DNA of 64,000 bases, from positions 1 through 64,000 of the forward strand of contig DASVWN010000004.1 in assembly GCA_036393195.1 (NCBI GenBank). Reading direction: 5' to 3'. The DNA comes from JADGGM01 sp036393195. Lineage in GTDB: Bacteria; Gemmatimonadota; Gemmatimonadetes; Gemmatimonadales; Gemmatimonadaceae. Shown here in pieces: positions 18,698-25,395 of the stretch. How positions within the stretch are numbered: the first letter of the stretch is position 1; every line of letters begins with the position of its first letter. The notes under the pieces were generated by a model. That model saw only the letters and a program-made list of their open reading frames with translations, was not told the origin of the DNA and searched no databases. A program made the position numbers and the translations under genes.

Positions 18698-19617
18698 CGC
18701 TGGTGCGCCGGATCGCACGCGCGCTCGGGCGCGTGGGGGTGGTCGTTTTGCTGGCTGCGCTGGTGCCGTGTGTCGTGACGCCGCCCACTGCGGCGCAGGC
18801 CGTGCGCGGTCATCTGCTCATCGTCGGCGGCGGACCGCAGCCGCCCGCGCTCGTGCAGAAGTTTGTGGATCTGGCCGGCGGAGCGGGGCACGCGCGCATC
18901 GTCGTCTTCGGCATGGCAAGTGAGGATGGCAAGGCCGGCGCCGAGGAAAAAGCTGAGGACCTTCGGAAACTGGGCGCGCGTGCGCTGGCGCTCGACATCA
19001 ACCACGAACAGGCTGATCAGGACTCCGTGGCGCACCTGCTCGATGATGCGACGGGCGTGTGGTTCATTGGCGGCGATCAGGTGAAGCTCACGCGCGCGCT
19101 GCTCGGCACCAGAGTAGAGCGCGCCATCCACGAGCGCTATCGTGCGGGCGCTGTGATTGGGGGCACGTCCGCCGGCGCGGCGGTCATGTCGTCGCCCATG
19201 ATCACGGGCGACGAGCGGCATCCGGGTGGCGCGCGCCCGCCTGGCGATTCGAGCAGCGCGTTCATGACCATCGCGCGCGACAATATCGTGACCACCCAGG
19301 GGTTCGGACTGCTCACGACGGCGATCGTGGATCAGCACTTCCTGCGGCGGCGCCGCCACAACCGGCTCATCAGTGTAGTGCTCGAGGATCCGCGCCACCT
19401 GGGTGTCGGCATTGATGAGTCCACGGCGCTGCTGGTGGATCCGGATGGCAGGTGGACGATTCTCGGTGAGAGCGCGGTCGTCGTGTACGACGCGCGCCAC
19501 GCGACCATCACGCCTCCGGGTGCGCCGGTGCTCGGCGAAACCGGGATGGTGATGCATGTGCTGCCCGCGGGCAGCACGTACGATCCACGCACGGGACGCG
19601 CGACGTTGGCGCGCTGA
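18694..19617 (+). CDS. Cyanophycinase-like serine peptidase (S51), exported
   Basis: About 307 residues with an N-terminal signal sequence (VGVVVLLAALVPCVVTPPTAAQA). The core GHLLIVGGGPQPPA, then GGTSAGAAVMSS with nucleophile serine near residue 158, then TTQGFGLLTTAIVDQHFLRR, is characteristic of cyanophycinases and related S51 peptidases. GTG at 18694 overlaps the preceding stop as GTGA; GTGs at 18685 and 18703 are alternatives. Cyanophycinase releases beta-Asp-Arg dipeptides from cyanophycin, but the real substrate here is uncertain since no cyanophycin synthetase is in the window. The 3' end forms one arm of a long inverted repeat. Confidence 0.88.
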   Translation: MTLVRRIARALGRVGVVVLLAALVPCVVTPPTAAQAVRGHLLIVGGGPQPPALVQKFVDLAGGAGHARIVVFGMASEDGKAGAEEKAEDLRKLGARALALDINHEQADQDSVAHLLDDATGVWFIGGDQVKLTRALLGTRVERAIHERYRAGAVIGGTSAGAAVMSSPMITGDERHPGGARPPGDSSSAFMTIARDNIVTTQGFGLLTTAIVDQHFLRRRRHNRLISVVLEDPRHLGVGIDESTALLVDPDGRWTILGESAVVVYDARHATITPPGAPVLGETGMVMHVLPAGSTYDPRTGRATLAR

Positions 19618-19657
19618 CGCGCTGACACGCTGCTGGCGCGCGCCAACGTCGCGCGTC
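19595..19657 (+). terminator. 19-bp perfect inverted repeat at the end of the cyanophycinase-like gene
   Basis: The 19 nt at 19595-19613 are the exact inverted complement of 19639-19657, with a 25-nt spacer containing tandem GCGCTGAC-like units. The first arm includes the last codons of the gene. Only a weak T-run (ATGTTT) follows, so it may be a factor-assisted terminator or an mRNA-stabilising stem. Confidence 0.6.
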
Positions 19658-19713
19658 ATGTTTCGACCTGTCCAAACGATGTTGCCCGATTCTTTCGTTC
19701 ACGCACGTCTCTC

Positions 19714-19998
19714 ATGGATACGGCCGAAGCCACCACGCTGCTGGAACAGCAGTTGCAACCCTTTCGCGCGCAGTCGCACGCTGATCTGCAGCGACTGTTG
19801 CTGGCACCGGTGGCCATGGAGGCTGTCGGGCCATCGGGGCGGCGCTACCAGGTCCTGATTCAGGCGGCGTGGGTGAAGACACCGGGCGAGACGCTTCGCA
19901 TTGTTGCGGGCATTGACGACAGCGGCTGGCAACGCTTCCGGCCCCTGACGGAAGCATTCGAGGTAGCGCGGAGCGACGCCCGGAATAACGGCGCCTGA
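19714..19998 (+). CDS. Small protein of unknown function (94 aa)
   Basis: A 94-residue, probably cytosolic protein that I do not recognise. It begins MDTAEATTLLEQQLQPFRAQ with an amphipathic helix and continues with a predicted beta-rich segment (GRRYQVLIQAAWV, then ETLRIVAGIDD) and a C-terminal helix. It has no cysteines, no signal and no obvious metal site. ATG at 19714 is the first reasonable start. It lies downstream of the long inverted repeat, so it probably begins a new transcription unit, followed 24 nt later by a second small orphan gene. Confidence 0.6.
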   Translation: MDTAEATTLLEQQLQPFRAQSHADLQRLLLAPVAMEAVGPSGRRYQVLIQAAWVKTPGETLRIVAGIDDSGWQRFRPLTEAFEVARSDARNNGA

Positions 19999-20022
19999 GC
20001 AACTGATGGGGAGGATGCTGAC

Positions 20023-20319
20023 ATGTCGCTGACACGCGAGTCCGTGCGTGCCGCGGTGGAGCGCGGTGGCGATGAGCAGATGCAGCTCCTGCGCAAGCAT
20101 CACGAAGACGCCTATCCCGCGAGTCGGCCCACGCCGGGCGACATCTGCAAGGGCGAAGCGGAGCGGCTCAATGCGCTCGGGCTGGGCGACGCGCCGAGCT
20201 TCTCGCTGACCGAGACGCGGGTGGAGCGGGTGGGGAACGAGGTGCGGCTCGTTCACGTGTTCGAATATGGGCCGCAGCGGGTGCGTCTCGTGACCGAACC
20301 CTTCACCAACTACGGGTAA
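20023..20319 (+). CDS. Small protein of unknown function (98 aa)
   Basis: A 98-residue protein without recognised domain. The N-terminal half is charged and helical (EQMQLLRKHHEDAYPASR); the C-terminal half looks like two or three beta-strands (VGNEVRLVHVFEYG, then QRVRLVTEPFTNYG). GGGGAGG lies about 10 nt before the ATG. Its stop overlaps the start of the acyl-CoA dehydrogenase gene (TAATG), so it is probably translated with it, but a functional link is not evident. Confidence 0.65.
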   Translation: MSLTRESVRAAVERGGDEQMQLLRKHHEDAYPASRPTPGDICKGEAERLNALGLGDAPSFSLTETRVERVGNEVRLVHVFEYGPQRVRLVTEPFTNYG

Positions 20320-22037
20320 TGTCCGAGTTCCATCAGGACGGACCGCGCCTGGGGAACCAGTATCTGGACGATCGCCTCTTGCGCTCGTGGTTGGGCCGCA
20401 CGCTGCCCCCGGAAATGCACGCACGGGTGGATCTCGACTTGCAACGCTTCGGCGAACGCGTCGCCACGGACATTCTGGCGCTCGGTGACGCCGCGGAAGC
20501 CGCGCCACCCCGGCATGTCCCCTTCGATCCCTGGGGGCGACGCGTGGATCGCATTGAGACGAGCGAAGGCTGGCGCGCGCTCGATCGCATCTCCGCGGAG
20601 GAGGGACTCGTCGCCATCGGCTACGAGCGCGCCAACGGGGCGCTCTCGCGCATCGATCAGTTCGCGCGGCTCTATCTCTTTTCTCCCTCGTCGGCAACGT
20701 ACAGTTGCCCGCTCGCCATGAGCGATGGCGCGGCACGCTGCCTCGAGCTGTATGGCACCACGCCACGACTGCGCGAGGCCCTGCGCCATCTCACCACGCG
20801 CAATCCGGATGAGTTCTGGACGTCGGGGCAGTGGATGACAGAGCGGGCGGGAGGATCGGACGTCTCCGGTACCTCCACGATCGCGCGTCGCGATGGCGAG
20901 AGCTTCCGTCTGCATGGCACGAAGTGGTTCACGTCGGCGACGACATCACAGATGGCCATGACGCTGGCGCGCGTCGAGGGCGCGCCGGCGGGAAGCCACG
21001 GGCTGAGCCTGTTCCATCTGGAAGTGCGGAATGCGGACGGGCAGATGAACGACATTCGCGTGCTCCGGCTCAAGGACAAGCTGGGGACGCGCGCGCTGCC
21101 CACCGCCGAACTGCTGCTCGACGGCACGCGCGCATGGCTCGTGGGCGGGGAAGGACAGGGCGTGCGGACCATCGCGTCGCTGTTCACGGTGACGCGCGTA
21201 TACAACGCGGTCGCTGCCGTGGCGGGGATGCGGCGCGCACTGGCGCTGGCGCGCGACTACGCCGGCCGGCGTGTGGCCTTTGGCCGGCTGCTGGCCGCGC
21301 AGCCCCTGCACATCGAAACCCTCGCCGACATGGCCGTCGAAGTGGAAGCGGGATTTCACCTGGCCTTTCGCGTGGTGGAGCTGCTCGGCGCAACCGAGTG
21401 CGGTACCGCGACCGCGCGCGATGCCGCGCTGCTGCGCGTGCTCACGCCGGTGGCGAAGCTCTTCACCGGAAAGCAGGCGGTGGCTGTCGCCAGCGAAGCG
21501 CTCGAAGCGTTCGGCGGCGCGGGCTATATCGAGGACACCGGGCTGCCCCGGCTGCTGCGTGATGCGCAGGTGCTCTCGATCTGGGAAGGAACGACCAACG
21601 TGCTCAGCCTGGACGTGCTGCGCGCGCTGGACACCAGCGACGCGTTGCGTGCGCTCGTTGCGGATGCACGAGATCAGCTTGCTCGGCTCACGGCGCCCGA
21701 GCTTGCGGCTTCGGCCGCGCGTGCTGCTGACGCGCTGGAACAACTGGAGCGTTCGGCGGCGGACGCCGCCCAGGAGGGCAGCGAGTTTCGTGAAGCCACC
21801 GCGCGTGCGTTCGCATATGCGGCCGCCCGTGCGTACGCGGCCGCGCTCATGCTCGCGCACGCCGACTGGAGTCTCGCGCACGAGGACGACCGGCGCGCGA
21901 CCATCGCGGCGACGCGATGGTGCGCGCGGCCGCTGGTGAGCCCGATGCATGCGGATGCCGCATACCGGAATGCGGCGCACGCGCTGGCACTCGACGAGAC
22001 GATGTCGGATGCCTCGGCAGCCAGCCGCGAGCGGTGA
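20319..22037 (+). CDS. Acyl-CoA dehydrogenase, AidB-like
   Basis: A 572-residue flavoprotein of the acyl-CoA dehydrogenase superfamily, in the size range of AidB (about 540). It has an N-terminal extension, the flavin/substrate block WTSGQWMTERAGGSDVSGT, and the catalytic-base region LSIWEGTTNVLSLDVLRAL with the glutamate near residue 423. AidB-type proteins carry this EGT motif and a C-terminal helical domain, seen here as the Ala-rich stretch after residue 445. AidB in Escherichia coli is linked to alkylation damage; isovaleryl-CoA dehydrogenase-like activity is the other possibility. Start coupled to the preceding small gene by TAATG. Confidence 0.88.
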   Translation: MSEFHQDGPRLGNQYLDDRLLRSWLGRTLPPEMHARVDLDLQRFGERVATDILALGDAAEAAPPRHVPFDPWGRRVDRIETSEGWRALDRISAEEGLVAIGYERANGALSRIDQFARLYLFSPSSATYSCPLAMSDGAARCLELYGTTPRLREALRHLTTRNPDEFWTSGQWMTERAGGSDVSGTSTIARRDGESFRLHGTKWFTSATTSQMAMTLARVEGAPAGSHGLSLFHLEVRNADGQMNDIRVLRLKDKLGTRALPTAELLLDGTRAWLVGGEGQGVRTIASLFTVTRVYNAVAAVAGMRRALALARDYAGRRVAFGRLLAAQPLHIETLADMAVEVEAGFHLAFRVVELLGATECGTATARDAALLRVLTPVAKLFTGKQAVAVASEALEAFGGAGYIEDTGLPRLLRDAQVLSIWEGTTNVLSLDVLRALDTSDALRALVADARDQLARLTAPELAASAARAADALEQLERSAADAAQEGSEFREATARAFAYAAARAYAAALMLAHADWSLAHEDDRRATIAATRWCARPLVSPMHADAAYRNAAHALALDETMSDASAASRER

Positions 22038-22102
22038 CCCCGGACGCGGCCGGCGCGTCCTGAATGGGGTCACCCCGAGTCTCTCTCGCCTGAGCCGCCG
22101 TC

Positions 22103-23140
22103 ATGCCCGACACTCCCACCGGTCGCCCCACGACCACGCCCAAAGCTCGTCCTTCCGCGGACGTGCGCTGGGCGGACTTTGTCGCGGATCTCCCGGCGCT
22201 CATTGATCCTGCACCGCCGGACACGCCGCCGCGGCATGACGCGCCACTGTCGCAGGGCGGCCAGCGCCAGCACCTCACTCTCGCGGCGCGACGCATGTAC
22301 GCAACCGGATCGCATGTGCCGCGCGGCTACCGGATGCGGCGGGGCAAGCCGGGCATGGCGCTCACCGTGCGCCATGAGCAATCAGCGTCTCCCGCGGAGC
22401 GTGAACGACCCGAGCCCACGATCATCCACGCGACACCCGTCTCGACGCTGATGCTGCCCCGGATCGGGCATGACGTTCGCATGGCGCTCGCGCCAGCCGA
22501 CCGCATGTTCCTGGGCGCGATGTCGCTGATGGGCGGAGCAGTGATGGCCGCGATCGTCGCGGGGCTCGCGCTGCGCGGGCGCGGCGATGCAGCATCGGGC
22601 GCCGCGCTCACTGCGCCCAGCGCGCAGGTCGCAGCCGCGATCGTTACGCCGGTACCACACCGCGATTCGATACTGCCTGAGCCTGTCGTGCCGGCGTCCA
22701 GCGCTATAGCGGATACCATTGTTGCCAGCACGCCGGCGCCGCCCGAGAAGACGCGCGCAACGCCCACGACGCCGTCGCACGAGGCCGCCGCTGGAAGATC
22801 CCGATCCGTGCGCAGTGCTGCACGGCTGCCGCGCCGCGCGAAACCGGTCGTCGTCACACTGGGACGGTCTGAGCAGCCGGAAGCCGCGCCAGTGAAATCC
22901 GCGGCGACGCCACCGCGCGCGATACCCCAGCCACCGGCGACGGTCGTGACAAGCTCCGCGGCCGCGCCGAGCACGAGTTCGGCGACATCCAGCGCCGCGT
23001 CACCTGCGCCCGCGGCCTCGTCTCAGAACATCAACGTCGCGGAGGAGCTCCGGGCGATCCACGCGGAGATCGAAGCGCGGCGGAAGCACGTGGACTCGCT
23101 GGCACACGCGCTGGATTCACTGAACAAGGCAAAGCCGTAG
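22103..23140 (+). CDS. Membrane-anchored Pro/Ala-rich protein of unknown function
   Basis: A 345-residue protein with no recognised domain. Residues 1-130 are basic and disordered-looking, a single hydrophobic helix follows (about 138-158, MFLGAMSLMGGAVMAAIVAG), then a long Ser/Thr/Pro/Ala-rich region (about 170-300), and a C-terminal short coiled coil (NVAEELRAIHAEIEARRKHV). The order suggests a cytoplasmic N-terminus, a membrane anchor and an extended periplasmic arm ending in an oligomerisation helix, although the opposite topology cannot be excluded. It is separated by 65 nt from the dehydrogenase and by 126 nt from the sulfocyanin-like gene. Confidence 0.7.
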   Translation: MPDTPTGRPTTTPKARPSADVRWADFVADLPALIDPAPPDTPPRHDAPLSQGGQRQHLTLAARRMYATGSHVPRGYRMRRGKPGMALTVRHEQSASPAERERPEPTIIHATPVSTLMLPRIGHDVRMALAPADRMFLGAMSLMGGAVMAAIVAGLALRGRGDAASGAALTAPSAQVAAAIVTPVPHRDSILPEPVVPASSAIADTIVASTPAPPEKTRATPTTPSHEAAAGRSRSVRSAARLPRRAKPVVVTLGRSEQPEAAPVKSAATPPRAIPQPPATVVTSSAAAPSTSSATSSAASPAPAASSQNINVAEELRAIHAEIEARRKHVDSLAHALDSLNKAKP

Positions 23141-23150
23141 CGCCTGCCGC

Positions 23151-23180
23151 TTGACCGATTCCGTCTGTTCGGGGTATCAC
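23151..23180 (+). promoter_or_regulatory. Candidate promoter of the sulfocyanin-like gene
   Basis: TTGACC (23151-23156) and TATCAC (23175-23180) with an 18-nt spacer lie about 86 nt upstream of the ATG at 23267. The transcript leader would contain the hairpin at 23204-23226. Confidence 0.4.
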
Positions 23181-23203
23181 TCATCATGATGTCACAGGCT
23201 TCA

Positions 23204-23226
23204 GCCGGCCGGCATGTCCGGCCGGC
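23204..23226 (+). repeat. GCCGGCCGG hairpin in the sulfocyanin-like leader
   Basis: GCCGGCCGG (23204-23212) and CCGGCCGGC (23218-23226) form a perfect 9-bp stem with loop CATGT. It sits 30 nt upstream of the AGGAG of the next gene. No U-tract follows. Confidence 0.5.
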
Positions 23227-23266
23227 CGGTGCGCGTGCAGGTTTATTGTCCCACCAGGAGATTCAG

Positions 23267-23785
23267 ATGACCGTCGCTCGTCGCTGGGCCGCGCTCGCGG
23301 CCCTGTTCGTCGCTATACCTGGCCTTGCCGCGGCGCAGGGGTCCGGCGGCACCAGCGCCGACAAGTTCATGTCCTACGATGCCGCCAGCAAGACAGTCAA
23401 GATCTCGCTCACCGCGTCGCTCGGCAGCGCGAACGGTGGCATGAACTTCAACGGTGGTTTCAAGGGGAATCAGACCATCACGGTGCCGGTCGGCTGGTCG
23501 GTGAAGATGTCCTTCGTCAACAAGGATGCGATTCCGCACTCCGCCATCATTCTGCCGGACTCGTTCCCGCTGCCCATGGCGCCCGAAAATCCCGCGATCG
23601 CACGCGCCTATACCAACGACCTCACGGCCGGCCTGCCCACGGGCGGTACCGACAGCATGGACTTCAAGACCACCAAGCCCGGGGAATATCTGATCGTCTG
23701 CGGAGTGCCCGGTCACGGCCCCAGCGGCATGTACATCAAGTTCGACGTGTCGGCAAAGGCCAAAGTTCCATCGTACAGCAAATAG
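23267..23785 (+). CDS. Sulfocyanin-like blue copper protein
   Basis: A 172-residue exported cupredoxin with signal peptide (MTVARRWAALAALFVAIPGL, cleavage after AAAQ). All four type-1 copper ligands are visible: His91 in AIPHSAI, Cys145, His150 and Met155 in CGVPGHGPSGM. The SFVNKDAIPHSAI block and the C-x4-H-x4-M loop fit the sulfocyanin family, best known from archaeal respiratory chains and found sporadically in bacteria. It would carry electrons in the periplasm. ATG at 23267 has AGGAG seven nt upstream. No terminal oxidase genes are adjacent, so its partner is unknown. Confidence 0.87.
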   Translation: MTVARRWAALAALFVAIPGLAAAQGSGGTSADKFMSYDAASKTVKISLTASLGSANGGMNFNGGFKGNQTITVPVGWSVKMSFVNKDAIPHSAIILPDSFPLPMAPENPAIARAYTNDLTAGLPTGGTDSMDFKTTKPGEYLIVCGVPGHGPSGMYIKFDVSAKAKVPSYSK

Positions 23786-23807
23786 CACGAGTCGCGACGG
23801 GGAGCGC

Positions 23808-24218
23808 ATGAATCTCGCGCGCAAACTGGAAGTCGGATCGGCATGTCTCATCATTCCGGTTCTGCTCGAACTGCTCCCCGCATCGCGCGTACTGCGCTGG
23901 ATCGAGCGCATCCCGCCACACGCCGGCGAGCACATCACGCCGGAGCGACTGGCCTTTCACGTGGCACGGTTGCTCCGGCGCGCGCCATTCCTCTGGCATG
24001 ACACCTGTCTTCGCCGCGCGGTGGTGCTCGCGGCGCTCCTGAGGCGTGAAGGCCTCGCCGCCGACGTCGCCATTGGCGTGCGGCGCGACGCCAACGGAGC
24101 GGTGGCAGCGCACGCATGGGTTCGGCGGCACGACGGCACACCCTTCCTCGCGGACGAGGGCGTGCAGGAATTCACCGAGCTGACTGCTTCCGCGGTAGCG
24201 CGAGCGTCGGCGAAATAG
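23808..24218 (+). CDS. Lone lasso-peptide B2-type (transglutaminase-like) protein
   Basis: A 136-residue protein matching the B2/McjB C-terminal peptidase family, a papain/transglutaminase-like fold that removes leader peptides from lasso precursors. The candidate triad is Cys67 (WHDTCLRRAVVLAALLRREG), His102 (AAHAWV) and Asp116 (FLADEG). A hydrophobic segment near residues 10-24 may be an anchor. No precursor peptide, PqqD-like B1 or asparagine-synthetase-like C protein is visible within several kb, so it is either an orphan or works on an unlinked substrate. GGGGAG precedes ATG 23808. Confidence 0.78.
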   Translation: MNLARKLEVGSACLIIPVLLELLPASRVLRWIERIPPHAGEHITPERLAFHVARLLRRAPFLWHDTCLRRAVVLAALLRREGLAADVAIGVRRDANGAVAAHAWVRRHDGTPFLADEGVQEFTELTASAVARASAK

Positions 24219-24262
24219 CGCTGATCTCTTATCTTCTCAGTGTCACCCGCACGGAGTCATTC

Positions 24263-25393
24263 ATGTCCAACCGCTTGCAGCAACTGCACGATGCCGGTCA
24301 GTCCATCTGGCTCGATTTCATAGATCGCACCATTCTGCGCAACGGCGAGCTGGCGCGACGCATCCGGGAGGACGCGCTCACGGGAATGACGTCCAATCCC
24401 ACGATCTTCGAGAAGGCGATGGCCGAGGGCACGGCGTACGACGAGCAGCTCACAGGCGCCCCGGCCTCGCTCACGGCGTGGGACCTGTTCGAACTCGTGG
24501 AGACCGATGATGTACGCAGTGCGAGCGATCTCTTCCGCCCCGTGTACGACCGCACCGGGGGCACTGATGGCTACGTCTCCATCGAGGTGTCACCGGGCGC
24601 GGCGCATGATGCGGCCAGCACCATTGCCGAAGCGCACCGGCTGTGGGATGAGGTCGGCCGGCCCAATGTCATGGTCAAGGTGCCCGGCACGACGGAGGGA
24701 GCGCTGGCCGTACGGCAGCTCACCGCGGATGGCCTCAACATCAACATCACGCTGCTGTTCTCGCTCGACGCCTACCGCAGCGTCATCGAGGCCTATATGC
24801 AGGGGCTCGAGGACCGCGTTGCCGCGGGACGGGAGATCACGCACATCGCGAGCGTGGCATCATTCTTCGTCAGCCGGGTGGACACGGAAGTGGACAGGCG
24901 GATTGACGCCATGCTGCCATCCGCCGCGCCCGATGTGGCGGCGCGTCTCACGGCACTCAAGGGACGCGTGGCGGTGGCCAACGCCAAGCTGGCGTACGCG
25001 CTTTTTCGCGAGCGCTTCGCCGGCGACCGGTGGAGCGCGCTCGCCAGACGCGGCGCGAAGCTGCAGCGGCCGCTCTGGGCGAGCACCAGCACCAAGAATC
25101 CCGCGTACCGTGACGTCATGTACGTCGAGGATCTGATCGGCCCCGATACCGTGAATACGATACCCCCCGCCACGATCGAGGCCTTCCGTGATCACGGCGA
25201 AGTGCGCCGCACGGTGACCACGGGACTCGATGCCGCGCGCCAGTGCGTGGCGGATCTCGAGTCGCTCGGCATCTCGCTCTCCGCGGTGACGGACAAACTG
25301 CTCGTCGATGGCATCGCCAGCTTCAGCAAGTCGTTCGACACGCTGATCGCGCGGCTCGGCGAGAAGAGCCGGGCACTCGCGACCGCGCGGTAG
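24263..25393 (+). CDS. tal: Transaldolase
   Basis: A 376-residue cytosolic TIM-barrel enzyme of the pentose phosphate pathway, moving a dihydroxyacetone unit from sedoheptulose 7-phosphate to glyceraldehyde 3-phosphate. Diagnostic stretches are TSNPTIFEKA, SIEVSPG, the Schiff-base lysine Lys139 in NVMVKVPGTTEG, NINITLLFSLDAY and WASTSTKNP. Length fits the longer (TalB-like/actinobacterial) subtype. The start at 24263 is chosen from homology, since the frame is open upstream across the previous gene. It ends 2 nt from the stop of the convergent TonB receptor gene. Confidence 0.95.
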   Translation: MSNRLQQLHDAGQSIWLDFIDRTILRNGELARRIREDALTGMTSNPTIFEKAMAEGTAYDEQLTGAPASLTAWDLFELVETDDVRSASDLFRPVYDRTGGTDGYVSIEVSPGAAHDAASTIAEAHRLWDEVGRPNVMVKVPGTTEGALAVRQLTADGLNINITLLFSLDAYRSVIEAYMQGLEDRVAAGREITHIASVASFFVSRVDTEVDRRIDAMLPSAAPDVAARLTALKGRVAVANAKLAYALFRERFAGDRWSALARRGAKLQRPLWASTSTKNPAYRDVMYVEDLIGPDTVNTIPPATIEAFRDHGEVRRTVTTGLDAARQCVADLESLGISLSAVTDKLLVDGIASFSKSFDTLIARLGEKSRALATAR

Positions 25394-25395
25394 GG

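Noticed and set aside
23808..24218. Full lasso peptide biosynthetic cluster
   Set aside because: Only a B2-like gene is present; no precursor, B1 or cyclase gene was seen within the surrounding genes.
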